A DNA stretch of 64,000 nt from Syntrophaceae bacterium (GTDB taxonomy: Bacteria > Desulfobacterota > Syntrophia > Syntrophales > PHBD01), in assembly GCA_013177825.1 (NCBI GenBank), contig JABLXX010000002.1:124001-188000 (forward strand), in the 5' to 3' direction. Each line of letters opens with the position of its first letter. Within the stretch, counting starts at the first letter, position 1. The position numbers and the translations under genes are program-made. This document shows positions 51,495 through 60,888 of this stretch, in pieces. The notes beneath the pieces were generated by a model, which saw only the letters and a program-made list of their open reading frames with translations, had not been told where the DNA came from and made no database searches.

Positions 51495-52378
51495 ATGTCT
51501 TCCCCGACGGCGGCCTGCTTCCGGCCGCCGTTGGCTTTTTCGAAGCCCACGTCCAGCAGCCGTTCCGTCTCGCTCACCCGGAGTTTCGGTGTCCGGGCTC
51601 CCAGGACCACTGCCATCACCCGCACATTGTCTCGCTTCGCCGTGGCGATGATATTGTAGCCCGAGGCACACACGAATCCCGTCTTGATGCCGTCCGCCCC
51701 GGGGTAATGGGCCAGGAGCCGGTTCCGGTTGCGCTGGGTCTTGTTGTGGTAGCTGTATTCCCGCATGGAATGGATGGTCAGGCATTCGGGAAAGCGGTTC
51801 AGGTAGGCGCGGGAGAGCGTCATCATGTCCCGGGCCGTCGTGAGCTGCCCTTTTGCAGGAAGGCCGTGCGGATTCATGAAGCGGGTCCGGGTCATGCCCA
51901 GCTCCCGGGCCTTCCCGTTCATCCGGGCCACGAAGTCCGCAGCGCTGCCCGCACCCAGGTGCTCCGCCACGGCCTGGGCTGCGTCGTTGGCCGAGGCCAC
52001 GGAGATTCCCTTGATCAGCTCGATCAGGGGAACCTTTTCCCCCTTTTCGAGGAACATGGTAGTGCCCTTCGTGGCATAGGCCTTTCCGCTGACGGTCACC
52101 AGATCGGCCGGGCGAACCCTGCCCTGCTGAATATCCTCGAACGTCAGATAGAGGGTCATGATTTTCGTCAGCGACGCCGGGGGAATCATCTGGTCGGGGT
52201 TCTCGGCAAAAAGCGTGGCGCCGGTGTTGTAGTCCACGACGACGGCCGACTTGAGAATCGGCGCCGGCGGCCCGGGCTTTGCCTTGACCCGCGCTTTCTT
52301 CGCCTTGGCCATGGCGGCCGGTGGGATGAGTAGAAGCAGGAGGATGATGACAACGGCAATGATTCTTCGATATGGCAT
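51383..52378 (-). CDS. D-alanyl-D-alanine carboxypeptidase (PBP5/6-like)
   Basis: 331 residues from ATG 52378, with GGGGAAAC upstream; the longer reading frame to 52756 lacks support. A signal peptide or anchor (MPYRRIIAVVIILLLLLIPP) is followed by an S11-type domain with S-x-x-K in 'PASLTKIM', S-x-N in 'VASANDAAQ', and K-T-G in 'GADGIKTGF'. It trims D-Ala from peptidoglycan. The last 60 residues after 'LLDVGFEKANGG' have no family character and are antisense to the plus-strand terminator and selenoprotein gene; they may be a chance extension. It is one of two genes of D-Ala metabolism in the window. Confidence 0.88.
   Translation of the reverse strand: MPYRRIIAVVIILLLLLIPPAAMAKAKKARVKAKPGPPAPILKSAVVVDYNTGATLFAENPDQMIPPASLTKIMTLYLTFEDIQQGRVRPADLVTVSGKAYATKGTTMFLEKGEKVPLIELIKGISVASANDAAQAVAEHLGAGSAADFVARMNGKARELGMTRTRFMNPHGLPAKGQLTTARDMMTLSRAYLNRFPECLTIHSMREYSYHNKTQRNRNRLLAHYPGADGIKTGFVCASGYNIIATAKRDNVRVMAVVLGARTPKLRVSETERLLDVGFEKANGGRKQAAVGEDIQPDRDGGSFSAADPSSLPAPLQAGRIHVLTPNLGSR
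51422..51448 (+). promoter_or_regulatory. Putative bacterial SECIS hairpin downstream of TGA 51414
   Basis: TCCC-GCCTGC pairs with GCAGGC-A-GGGA: 10 base pairs with one bulged A and a six-base AAGGGT loop. The loop lies 15 bases after the TGA, the distance expected for a SelB-dependent element. Confidence 0.55.
51507..51540 (+). terminator. Plus-strand terminator inside the carboxypeptidase tail
   Basis: ACGGCGGCC (51507-51515) pairs perfectly with GGCCGCCGT (51523-51531), followed by TGGCTTTTT with T5 at 51536-51540. It would end the small selenoprotein transcript. The same bases lie antisense within the non-conserved tail of the minus-strand carboxypeptidase. Confidence 0.65.
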
Positions 52379-52530
52379 GGGCTGTTTCCCCTTGCGTTTG
52401 AATGATTCATGGGCCGCCAGGGGGCGGCTGCGTGGAAACATACGGGATTGGGTGGCGCAACGCAAGTGAAAATCGGGCTCCGGAGAGGTCCCCGGGCGCC
52501 GGACTCTGGAACATGAAGGTTCCGGGCGTC

Positions 52531-53883
52531 TTATCCGAAGCGCTCCAGGTAGGGTCCCATGTCGAACTTCCGCTTGAGACCCGCGGCGTTCATGTAGCGG
52601 ACCTTCCCGAAAATCGGACGTTCTCCCCAGGGCCGGTCGTGCTTCCCGAAGCACCAGGCCACGCCGGCGAAGCCGTTGGGATCCCGGCCGTCCAGTTCCC
52701 AGCGGTTGTTCAGGACCAGGGCCGTCCGGAAGGCCTCCGAGGGCGACACGCTCCATTCGAGGATCTTTTTCCCCCAGTACATCCGCATGTAGTTGTGCAT
52801 CTTCCCCGTTCGGACCATCTCCCGCTGGGCCGCATTCCAGAAGGGATCGTGGGTGTGTCCCTCCTCCAGATCCCGGAGACCGTAAAGGTATTCCCGCCGG
52901 TCCCGGGCATGCTCCTCCAGGGTCCGCCGGGCCCAGGCCGGAACGGCCCCTTCATAGGCGTCGTAGGCCGGGTTGTAGTGGACGAAATTCAGGGCCAGCT
53001 CCCGCCGGACGATCAGTTCCTCCAGGAAGGACTCCTTCGCCGCCGGGTTCCCGTGCCGGGAGGCCCGGACGGCCAGGGCGACCTCCAGGGGCGAGAGGTG
53101 GCCGAAGTGCAGGTACGGGCTCAGGTCCGAGACGGCGTTGGAGCCGGGGACGTTCCGGTCCGTATGGTAGCGGTCCAGGGCGTGGGCGAGGAATCGCTCC
53201 AGGCGCCTCCGGCCCTCGCTGGAGCCCCCCCGCAAGGAATCGATGGGCGGCACGCTCCGGTTCAGAGGAAGGGCACGCAGGATGGCCTCCGGGTCCTCCA
53301 GGGAGAGGCCGGGCAGCCGAAGCCCCAGAGAGTCGCGCTTTGCCGGTGTTTCTTCCAGGGGATGCAGAAAGTCCGGGAGAAGGGCCCGGATCTTCGGCCG
53401 CAGCGTGGCGGCCGAAAACTCCTCCTTCGCCGAGGCCGACTCGACGGGAACGATCGCATCCGATTCCACCTGGAGGAGCGGGCAGGGGGCCTCCCGGGCG
53501 ACGGCCTCCCGCCAGGCCTTCTGGATATGCAGGTAGCCTCGGTCCGTTACGGCCAAGGCGGCGTCCCCGCATAGCTCCAGGGCGCCCCTCTCCGGAGAGA
53601 CGGCCCGGACGACCAGGGCGATGCCTCTTTTCCCCAGGTCATTCTGAACTTCCCGCAGTCCCTCCAGGAGAAAGCGGTAATGCCGCAGGTTCGCCTCGGG
53701 GAAGTCCGGCGTGAGGCCGAAGAAGACCACGACGGGAAGGTCCAACCCGTTCGCCTCCCGGAGGGCGAACTCCAGGGCGTGGTTCCAGGATGCCCGCTGG
53801 GACGCCTGCATCCAGTAGAGGACCCAGCGGCCCTTCCCGGGGGACTTGCGGTTCAGGGGTGTGATGCGCTCGGGGTGAATCAT
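52531..53883 (-). CDS. phr: Deoxyribodipyrimidine photolyase, class II
   Basis: 450 residues. The N-terminal 'GRWVLYWMQASQRASWNHAL' is the class II signature. The C-terminal FAD domain has 'VRRELALNFVHYNPAYD' and 'MRMYWGKKILEW', and ends with 'GPYLERFG'. It repairs cyclobutane pyrimidine dimers using light. A possible ribosome binding site AGGAGAG lies ten bases before the ATG. The gene is divergent from the ridA promoter. Such genes occur in various anaerobes, and no accessory gene is visible. Confidence 0.92.
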   Translation of the reverse strand: MIHPERITPLNRKSPGKGRWVLYWMQASQRASWNHALEFALREANGLDLPVVVFFGLTPDFPEANLRHYRFLLEGLREVQNDLGKRGIALVVRAVSPERGALELCGDAALAVTDRGYLHIQKAWREAVAREAPCPLLQVESDAIVPVESASAKEEFSAATLRPKIRALLPDFLHPLEETPAKRDSLGLRLPGLSLEDPEAILRALPLNRSVPPIDSLRGGSSEGRRRLERFLAHALDRYHTDRNVPGSNAVSDLSPYLHFGHLSPLEVALAVRASRHGNPAAKESFLEELIVRRELALNFVHYNPAYDAYEGAVPAWARRTLEEHARDRREYLYGLRDLEEGHTHDPFWNAAQREMVRTGKMHNYMRMYWGKKILEWSVSPSEAFRTALVLNNRWELDGRDPNGFAGVAWCFGKHDRPWGERPIFGKVRYMNAAGLKRKFDMGPYLERFG

Positions 53884-53965
53884 GGAGTTCGACTCTCCTG
53901 GGCCATGATAGACGGGATTGTCATGTCCGGTCCCCGAAATGTCAACAGGAAAGGAGGCTTACGCC

Positions 53966-53994
53966 TTGACACGCCCCGGCGTGTTTCCTATAGT
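53966..53994 (+). promoter_or_regulatory. Strong sigma70 promoter of the ridA-thrC unit, with palindrome in the spacer
   Basis: TTGACA (53966-53971), a 17-base spacer and TATAGT (53989-53994). Within it ACGCCCCGGCGT (53971-53982) is a perfect 5-2-5 palindrome that could be an operator. The leader to ridA is about 45 bases. Confidence 0.8.
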
Positions 53995-54043
53995 GGCGAC
54001 GCGCCGCCGGAAGCGGCCGATTCCGGGACGAACGGAGGATCTC

Positions 54044-54427
54044 ATGACTGTCAAAGACATCATCGCCACGGATGCGGCGCCCAAGGCCATCGGCACCTAC
54101 TCCCAGGCTGTCCGGGCGGGGGAATTCGTGTTCCTCTCCGGCCAGATCGGCCTCGATCCGGCAACCATGGCGCTGGAAGAGGGGATCGAGAAGCAGATCC
54201 ACCGGGTCTTCTCCAATCTGAAGGCCGTGGCGGAGGCCGCCGGACTGTCTCTGGACGACGCGGTGAAGCTGACCATCTTTCTGACGGACCTGGGGCACTT
54301 TCCCCGGGTGAACGAGATCATGGCACAGTATTTCGAGGAACCTTATCCCGCCCGGGCCACTGTGGGCGTCGCGGCTTTGCCGAGGCAGGCCCTGGTGGAA
54401 GTGGAGGCAATCCTGGCGGGAAAGTGA
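54044..54427 (+). CDS. ridA: RidA family enamine/imine deaminase
   Basis: 127 residues from ATG 54044, with CGGAGGATCTC upstream. '[19 protein letters not shown]' and '[14 protein letters not shown]' (the intersubunit cleft) with '[12 protein letters not shown]', carrying the conserved Arg, are the family hallmarks. It hydrolyses the reactive enamines made by PLP enzymes such as threonine dehydratase. It lies eight bases upstream of threonine synthase, a fitting partner for PLP-derived by-products. Confidence 0.92.
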   Translation: MTVKDIIATDAAPKAIGTYSQAVRAGEFVFLSGQIGLDPATMALEEGIEKQIHRVFSNLKAVAEAAGLSLDDAVKLTIFLTDLGHFPRVNEIMAQYFEEPYPARATVGVAALPRQALVEVEAILAGK

Positions 54428-54435
54428 GGGAGCAC

Positions 54436-55827
54436 ATGGCGGAGCGGATTCTTTACTACAGCACGAACCGGACCCTGGAACGGGCAGCGGGTATCGTCCC
54501 CTTTCGGGACCGGGTTTCCTTCCGGGAGGCCCTTCTGCAGGGGCAGGCCCCCGACGAGGGGCTCTTCATGCCCGACCGGATCCCGGCCCTGAAGCCGGAG
54601 GAGATCCGGGCCCTGAAGGGCAGACCCTATACCGAAGCCGCCCTGCTCGTGGGCCGGGCTTTTCTCCAGGGCGAGATCGGGATGGACGCCCTCCGTCGCA
54701 TCGTCGAGGACGCCTACGACTACGATGTCCCCCTGGAGCCGGTGACGGGCCGCAAGTACGTGATGCGCCTCGACCGGGGACCCACCGCCTCCTTCAAGGA
54801 CTTCGCCGCCCGCATGATGGCCCGCCTCATGAGCCATTTCCGGGATGCCGGCAGCCGCCTGAACATCCTGGTGGCCACCTCGGGCGACACGGGCAGCGCC
54901 GTGGGAGACGCCTACCGCGGCGTTCCGGGGATCGCGGTGACGATCCTCTATCCCCGGGGCGAGGTGAGCGGCCGCCAGAAGAAGCAGCTCGACACCATCG
55001 GCCGGAACGTCCAGGCCGTCTCGGTGGAGGGCAAGTTCGACGACTGCCAGGACCTGGTGAAGCAGGCCTTCGCCGACCCGTCGCTGGCGGGGTTGAACCT
55101 GACCTCGGCCAATTCCATCAACTTCGGCCGCATCCTGCCGCAGATCGTTTATTACGTGTATGCCTACGCCCAGCTGGCGGAGCCGGGGGAGGAGATCGTC
55201 TTTTCCGTCCCCTCGGGCAATTTCGGCGACGCCCTGGGGTGCGAGTACGCCCGCCGGATGGGCCTGCCCGTCCACACCCTGATCATGCCCACCAACGAGA
55301 ACGACGAGTTCCCCCGCTTCCTCGAGACCGGTATCTACGCGAAAATCTCCCCCTCCCGGGCCTGCCTCTCCAATGCCATGAACGTGGGACACCCGAGCAA
55401 CCTGGCGCGCTTCTTCGACCTCTACGGCGGAACCGTGGACCGGAGCGGACGCGTCTGGAAGCGGCCCGACCGGGAGGAGATGCAGCGGCGGATCTTCTCC
55501 GTCTCTGTCTCCGACGACGAGACCCGCCGGACGATCCGCCGGGTCTACGACGCCTGCGGGGTCATTCTGGAGCCCCATGGCGCCGTCGGCTGGAAAGGCC
55601 TGGAGACCTGGCTGGAACGTCAAGGCGACTTCCCCCTTTGCGTCTCCCTGGAAACGGCCCATCCGGCCAAGTTTCCCGAGGAGGTCCAGGCGGTCCTGGG
55701 CATCGACCCGGAGCTGCCCCCCAGCATGCGGGACCTGGACGGCCGGAAGGGGGAGCCTCATGAACTTTCCGGAGATTACGGAGACTTCAGCAAATATCTG
55801 AAGGAACGCCTGCGGGGAGAGGACTGA
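54436..55827 (+). CDS. thrC: Threonine synthase
   Basis: 463 residues from ATG 54436, preceded by GAGGGAGC. The N-terminal 'YYSTNRTLERAAGIVPFRDRVSF' (in parts) and the PLP Lys in 'GPTASFKDFAARMMARL' are typical of the long bacterial type. 'ATSGDTGSAV' binds the PLP phosphate, and 'SANSINFGRILPQ' and 'SVPSGNFGDALGC' are also conserved. It converts O-phosphohomoserine to threonine. Cotranscribed with ridA. Confidence 0.92.
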   Translation: MAERILYYSTNRTLERAAGIVPFRDRVSFREALLQGQAPDEGLFMPDRIPALKPEEIRALKGRPYTEAALLVGRAFLQGEIGMDALRRIVEDAYDYDVPLEPVTGRKYVMRLDRGPTASFKDFAARMMARLMSHFRDAGSRLNILVATSGDTGSAVGDAYRGVPGIAVTILYPRGEVSGRQKKQLDTIGRNVQAVSVEGKFDDCQDLVKQAFADPSLAGLNLTSANSINFGRILPQIVYYVYAYAQLAEPGEEIVFSVPSGNFGDALGCEYARRMGLPVHTLIMPTNENDEFPRFLETGIYAKISPSRACLSNAMNVGHPSNLARFFDLYGGTVDRSGRVWKRPDREEMQRRIFSVSVSDDETRRTIRRVYDACGVILEPHGAVGWKGLETWLERQGDFPLCVSLETAHPAKFPEEVQAVLGIDPELPPSMRDLDGRKGEPHELSGDYGDFSKYLKERLRGED

Positions 55828-55881
55828 CAAAGGTCCCGTCCCGACACCTCTGACGGAATAAGGAATACAAGAGGGAGGCCC

Positions 55882-57474
55882 ATGGATCAGCCCGATCAGA
55901 AACTGGTGCAGCTCGAGCGCAAGCTGTTCGACTTGTCGAGCCTGCTGCAGGCGGGGAAGGCCTTTGACAACCTGCTGGGTGTGCGCGAGCTGTACAGCGT
56001 GTTCACCAGCATCGTCGGGGAGCGCTTCGGACTGGAGACCTATGCCCTGTTCATCGTGAACGACGACGGGAGCCGGTTTGAGCTGGTTCAGGGCATCGGC
56101 CTGTCGGAGGAGCTCCCGGCGGATTTTTCGTTTCCGGCCGATGAAGGACTGCTGTGGCAGGCAATCCTGCAGGGCCGTCCCTTTGCCACCGTCGACAGCC
56201 TGGGGGAGCCCCGTTTCGCGATTCCCTTCGACAAGCACCGGCTGTCGGGGCTCATGAGCCGGTATTTCATTCCCCTGGTGCACCGCGGGCGGGTCGTCGG
56301 GCTCCTGAGCATCGGCCCGCAGAAAAATACCAGGTCCTACATGGACGACGATCTGGAATTTCTGCACATCCTGGCCGAGCAGGCGGCCGTCAGCATCATT
56401 ACGGCCAAGCTTTACGAGAAGAACGAGGCAGACATGGTCGAGTTGAACAAGACGGTCAAGAACCTGTCCATCCTGTACAACATCGGCCGTGCCATGAACC
56501 ACATCGGCGACCTGAAGAATCTGCTGAAGTTCATCCTGCAGCAGGCCATAGAGACCACCGAGGCCCAGAAAGGGTCGCTGATGCTCTTTGATCAGCAGAC
56601 GAGGCGCCTGGTAGTCCATGTCGTGAACGGCCTCCCGGACAAGAAAACGGAGGAAGCCATCAATACCGGCCTGATGAGCTGCCGGACCTTCGCCGTCGGT
56701 GAGGGCATCGCCGGCAAGGTGTTCGAGAAGAAGGAAGCGATTATCGTCAATGCGGCGGAGAAGGACGATCGATACCTTGAAAACCGGGAATCCAACGTCG
56801 AATCGATCCTGTGCATCCCGCTGGTGGTGGCCGACGAGGCCATTGGAGTCATCAACATCACGAACAAAAAGAGCAGCGAGGGGATCTTCACCTCGGAGGA
56901 CCTGGAACTGCTCGATGCGCTCGGCAACCAGGCGGCCGTGGCGATCAACAACACGTCCCTGTACGAAATGGCCATCACCGATGAGCTGACCGGACTGTAT
57001 ATCCGGCGTTATTTCAACGTAAAGCTGGAATCGGAATTCCGGCGTGCCAGGCGCTACGGACACCGGCTTACGCTGGCCATGTGCGACCTGGATCACTTTA
57101 AAAGGGTGAACGACTCGTTCGGCCACCAGATGGGAGACACGGTCCTGCAGGCCGTGGCGGGTCTCTTCAAGATGCATGCCCGAGAAAGCGACATCCCGGC
57201 CCGGTTCGGCGGGGAGGAGTTCGCCGTTATCTTGCCGGAGACCGCCGGGGAAGGCGGTACGGTCTTCGGGGAGAGAATCCGCAACGCCGTGGCGGGGAAG
57301 AAGATAGAGGGGTTCCCGCATCAGATCACCATCAGCATCGGCCTGGCGACCTTTCCGGACGACGCCGATTCGATTCAGACCCTGATCCGCGCCGCGGACT
57401 CCGCCCTGTATGATGCCAAGGAGCGCGGGCGAAACCAGGTCCAGCGTTTCCAGGCGGCCGTCTCCGCGGGGTGA
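55882..57474 (+). CDS. Diguanylate cyclase with two GAF domains
   Basis: 530 residues, GAGGGAGG before the ATG. Two GAF domains lie at about 30-180 and 195-345, joined by a short coil. The GGDEF domain is at about 355-525. Its active site 'RFGGEEFAVILPET' (near 443) has the A-site intact. The I-site RESD stands five residues earlier, so product inhibition by c-di-GMP is expected. No membrane segment is visible; the GAF domains are the likely input. An HD-GYP protein that would degrade c-di-GMP is encoded 4 kb downstream on the other strand. Confidence 0.9.
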   Translation: MDQPDQKLVQLERKLFDLSSLLQAGKAFDNLLGVRELYSVFTSIVGERFGLETYALFIVNDDGSRFELVQGIGLSEELPADFSFPADEGLLWQAILQGRPFATVDSLGEPRFAIPFDKHRLSGLMSRYFIPLVHRGRVVGLLSIGPQKNTRSYMDDDLEFLHILAEQAAVSIITAKLYEKNEADMVELNKTVKNLSILYNIGRAMNHIGDLKNLLKFILQQAIETTEAQKGSLMLFDQQTRRLVVHVVNGLPDKKTEEAINTGLMSCRTFAVGEGIAGKVFEKKEAIIVNAAEKDDRYLENRESNVESILCIPLVVADEAIGVINITNKKSSEGIFTSEDLELLDALGNQAAVAINNTSLYEMAITDELTGLYIRRYFNVKLESEFRRARRYGHRLTLAMCDLDHFKRVNDSFGHQMGDTVLQAVAGLFKMHARESDIPARFGGEEFAVILPETAGEGGTVFGERIRNAVAGKKIEGFPHQITISIGLATFPDDADSIQTLIRAADSALYDAKERGRNQVQRFQAAVSAG

Positions 57475-57520
57475 CCGGCTGCGGATCACTCCCTCCCGGA
57501 GGGGTGAGAAAGGGGCGAAT

Positions 57521-60265
57521 TCAGTCCAGCACCCCCCGGATTTTTCTGGAGAGTTGCTCGAGATAAAAGGGCTTCTGGAGGAATCCGTTGCAGCCGCGGT
57601 CCATTATGTCCTGGGCCTGGCCGTTGATGCTGTAACCGCTGGAAAGAATGATCCTGATTTCGGGATTGATCTCCCGGAGGAGGTCGAACGTCTCCCCTCC
57701 AGAGAGTCCCGGCATGATCATGTCCATGATCACCAGGTCGATTTCGTCTTTTTTTGCCTTGTAAGTGGCGATCGCCTCCCGGCCGTTCCCGGCCACATAA
57801 ACCCGGTATCCCAGGGAAATCAGAAGATCACGGGTCACCTCGGCCACCGTCCGCTCGTCTTCGACCAAGAGAATCGTCTCCGTACCCCTTCTCGTGACCG
57901 TTTCGATTTCTTTCTTATCCAGGGCAACCGGCTTATCCGTTGCCGGCAGGTGGATGATGAACGTCGATCCTTGACCGGGCTCGCTTTCCACGCGGATGGT
58001 GCCGCTGTGCCCCTTGATGATTCCATAGACCATCGCCAGTCCCAAACCGGTCCCTCTTCCCATGGACTTGGTGGTGAAGAAGGGATCGAAGATTCGCTCC
58101 ATGGTTTTCCGGTCCATCCCGGTACCCGTGTCGGTGACCTGAATCTTCACATATCTGCCGGGTTGAGCGGCACAGGAGATCGTCCGTTCTTCGTCCGGGA
58201 AAACATTCTCCGTTTCCAGGAAGATCTCGCCGCCTCCGGGCATGGCCTGCCAGGCGTTCACATAGAGATTCATGAGCACCTGCTCCATCTGCCCCCGGTC
58301 CACTTCCACGTTCCAGAGGTCTGCCGCGAATTTGCGGTGGATGGAGATTTCCTTTTTCGTTCTGCCGAACATGGAGGAGGTCCTGGTGAGGATATCGTTC
58401 ATGTCGGAAGGCTTCACCTCGTATCGCCCCCCCCTGGCAAGCCCGAGGAGCTGCCCGGTCAGATCTGTGCCGCTTTTTACCTGCTCCTCGATCCGTTTGA
58501 GCCTGTCATAATGGGGGTGGGAAGGCTCCAGATCCAGCAGCGTCAGGGACGCATACCCCTGAATGCCCATGAGCAGGTTGTTGAAGTCGTGGGCAATTCC
58601 ACCTGCCAGGGTGCCGATGGCCTCCATCTTCTGGGCCTGGTTGAGCTTCTTTTCCATATCCCGCAGTTCGGTGATGTCTTTCATCATGCCCAGAAAACCG
58701 TTGATGCGGTCTTCCGAATCGCGGATGATGGCGCTGTTCATGATGAAGGTTCGTTCCGCTCCATCGCTGGCCAGCATCACACCGATGTGATTGCTGAAGA
58801 CTTCGCCGTCATCCCGGATGCCTTTGAACAGTTCCCGGAATGTTCTTTTTTCTTCCTCCTTGGCGAATTCCGTGAAGTAACGTCCCGGCAGCTCGTCTTC
58901 TCCATGGCCCAGGATGCGTTGCCAGGAGGGATTCGCGTACGTGACGGTCCCCGACAGATCCAGCGTGTAGATGATATCCGGGGCGTTTTCGCACAGGGCG
59001 CGAAAGCGTTTTTCGCTTTCCATCAGGTCTTTTTCCGCCCGTTTGCGGTCAGTGATGTCGAACATGGATCCCATGATCGTCGGCTTGCTCGTCAGATCAA
59101 TGGTCGCGGCGGACAGCTCGATCCACTTCACGTCCCCGCTCTTGACGATGATTTTGAACTCGTACCTTTCCGGCGGTTCCGTCCCTCCCTGACGCCGGGT
59201 CCCTCTGCCCTTAACCAGTTCTCGGAAATCCGGATGGATGAAGTCCCAGAAGGGGATGCCGGCGAGTTCTGGCAGGGTGTAACCGGTGATGGCCTCGAAG
59301 GCCGGATTGACATAGATGAACATGTTATCCTGAATGAGATAGATGCCCGCCGAGGTGCTTTCCATCAGAGCCCGGTATTTGCCTTCGCTTTCTTTCAGCG
59401 CCTTTTCCGCCCGTTTGAGGCCCGATATGTCGAGAAGCGAGGCAATGGTTTTGGTCGTGCCCGGGATCAGATCCGCGTTGAGGGCGATATCCCGGATGCG
59501 GCCTTCTTTATCGACGAAACGGAATTCGTAATATCTGGAGGCGGAATTGGCTGTCTCCCGGCGCAGCCGATGCTGCTCCAGCATTCTTTCGATATCTTCC
59601 GGTGCAGTAAATTCCGTCCAATGCCGTTTCCCCTCGATCTCCTCTTTCGAATAGCCGGACAGTTTCTCGAATTCGGTGTTGGCCAGGCTGATGGTGGTGT
59701 CTTCCTCCACAACGATGATCGCCGTCCCGGTATTTTCGAAAACCGTCCGATACCAGGCTTCCGATTGTTTCAGCGCTTCCTCCGCCTTCTTGCGCTCCGT
59801 GACGTCCGTCAGCAGGTATAGCGTCGCCGTTTTGCCTTTCTCCCGCATCAGCAGGGTTGCCGACAGGGAGACCCAGATCGATCGGCCACCTGTCCCGACG
59901 ATCCGGAACTCGTAGGAGTCGGGGACATGCTCTCCCCCGATGCGTTTCCTGTAGTTTGCCACGATGAGTTCCCGATCCGCGGGCCAGACGAAATCAGGGA
60001 AGGGGAGCCCTTCCAGCTCCTCCACCGGAACCCCCAGCAGATCCGACATCTTTCTGTTGGCGAAGGCAAAACAGCCGTTCTGTAGGATGAAAACCGCCTC
60101 GCTGGCCCGGTCGAACGTATTTCGGTATTTCTGAAACAGTTCAATACGAAACTCCTGCGCTGTTTTCCCGGCCGAAGGCGCCTCCTCGTTGACGGCCGTT
60201 GCCTGCTGGCACGGATCCTTGATTTTGCCGATGGTTTGTCGTCCGTTTGTCATTTCCCCACCCAT
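57521..60265 (-). CDS. Hybrid sensor histidine kinase with four PAS domains and a C-terminal receiver
   Basis: 914 residues; the start may be at 60265 or 60253. Four PAS/PAC repeats (about 30-150, 155-280, 285-405, 410-530) precede the dimerisation His in '[20 protein letters not shown]'. An HATPase follows, with the G1 box '[20 protein letters not shown]' and '[14 protein letters not shown]'. A receiver domain with '[14 protein letters not shown]' and phospho-Asp in '[10 protein letters not shown]' ends the protein. No membrane segments, so it is a cytoplasmic sensor. No partner regulator gene is directly adjacent. A plausible terminator for an upstream transcript lies just before it. Confidence 0.92.
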   Translation of the reverse strand: MGGEMTNGRQTIGKIKDPCQQATAVNEEAPSAGKTAQEFRIELFQKYRNTFDRASEAVFILQNGCFAFANRKMSDLLGVPVEELEGLPFPDFVWPADRELIVANYRKRIGGEHVPDSYEFRIVGTGGRSIWVSLSATLLMREKGKTATLYLLTDVTERKKAEEALKQSEAWYRTVFENTGTAIIVVEEDTTISLANTEFEKLSGYSKEEIEGKRHWTEFTAPEDIERMLEQHRLRRETANSASRYYEFRFVDKEGRIRDIALNADLIPGTTKTIASLLDISGLKRAEKALKESEGKYRALMESTSAGIYLIQDNMFIYVNPAFEAITGYTLPELAGIPFWDFIHPDFRELVKGRGTRRQGGTEPPERYEFKIIVKSGDVKWIELSAATIDLTSKPTIMGSMFDITDRKRAEKDLMESEKRFRALCENAPDIIYTLDLSGTVTYANPSWQRILGHGEDELPGRYFTEFAKEEEKRTFRELFKGIRDDGEVFSNHIGVMLASDGAERTFIMNSAIIRDSEDRINGFLGMMKDITELRDMEKKLNQAQKMEAIGTLAGGIAHDFNNLLMGIQGYASLTLLDLEPSHPHYDRLKRIEEQVKSGTDLTGQLLGLARGGRYEVKPSDMNDILTRTSSMFGRTKKEISIHRKFAADLWNVEVDRGQMEQVLMNLYVNAWQAMPGGGEIFLETENVFPDEERTISCAAQPGRYVKIQVTDTGTGMDRKTMERIFDPFFTTKSMGRGTGLGLAMVYGIIKGHSGTIRVESEPGQGSTFIIHLPATDKPVALDKKEIETVTRRGTETILLVEDERTVAEVTRDLLISLGYRVYVAGNGREAIATYKAKKDEIDLVIMDMIMPGLSGGETFDLLREINPEIRIILSSGYSINGQAQDIMDRGCNGFLQKPFYLEQLSRKIRGVLD

Positions 60266-60640
60266 ACCCCTTGCTCAATCTGTTCAGAATCGCGATGCAA
60301 ATGAAAACCCCGCCATCGGGAGGGCGGGGTCGTTGTGTATGTCGTTCAGATCCATGAGAAGAAATACCAATCCGGTTGCTTTCGGGTGCGCATGCTGGAC
60401 CAGATGAGCCGATATGTCAAGGGGCAGAATAGGGGCACAATATTAGTCGGTTGCATGTCAGTCATGCAGGGTGCAGCTCGAAAACATTCATGTCTGCCTG
60501 CCTTGTACTGTTGGCCGGAAATCCGGGCGAGGGATTATCATGATGTGCAAAGGCAGGATCGTTTCTGAAGGTGAGGGATGGAGGGAAGGCGGTTGGTTCA
60601 CCATGACGGATGTGACCGAGCCTTTGGTGTTCCGACGTCT
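60266..60640. other. Gene-poor stretch between kinase gene and decayed fragments
   Basis: Apart from the minus-strand terminator at 60304-60329, no gene, promoter of note or convincing repeat was seen. The small reading frames here have no ribosome binding sites or recognisable products. Confidence 0.5.
60304..60329 (-). terminator. Minus-strand terminator downstream of the decayed gene fragments
   Basis: CCCCGCC and GGCGGGG (60308-60314, 60323-60329) form a 7-bp stem on the minus strand, followed by TTTT. It probably served the transcript of the genes whose remnants lie at 60640-61282. The short T tract gives moderate strength. Confidence 0.6.
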
Positions 60641-60888
60641 CACGAAATTCCCCGGCATCCGGGGCCACTCATAATGCTGCGCCCTCCTGTCTCCGGAATG
60701 ATCTGGATCTGAGTTCCGATGCGCTCCTTCAGTGCTGTCTCATGGGATATGACACCGATGAGTTTTCCGTCCTGCTGCAGTCCCGCCAGTGTCTCAAGTG
60801 CCGTTTCGAGGGCATCTTCGTCCAGAGTGCCGAATCCTTCGTCGAGAAAGAGCGAATCTACAGGTACGTTCAGGGCCGTACAGGGCAT
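60640..60888 (-). pseudogene. SbcC C-terminal fragment
   Basis: About 75 codons keep the end of an SbcC/Rad50-type exonuclease ATPase: Walker B 'DSLFLDEGFGTLDED', then 'LAGLQQDGKLIGVISHETAL' (in parts) with the switch His, and a C-terminal 'GGRSIMSGPGC'. Everything N-terminal (Walker A, coiled coil) is absent, and a Met codon with no ribosome binding site opens the frame. Its 5' end lies inside the Fic-like fragment at 60794-61282 in a different frame. It is a relic, not an active gene. Confidence 0.85.

Noticed and set aside
54343-57489. A 1,048-codon minus-strand frame opposite thrC and the GGDEF gene
   Set aside because: Antisense of conserved enzymes, with no family signature.
57478-57516. 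Weak dyad between the GGDEF and hybrid kinase genes
   Set aside because: The stem is imperfect and has no T tract on either strand.
60410-60450. Short GGGGCA direct repeats in the gene-poor stretch
   Set aside because: Two short near-copies only; no mobile element could be supported.
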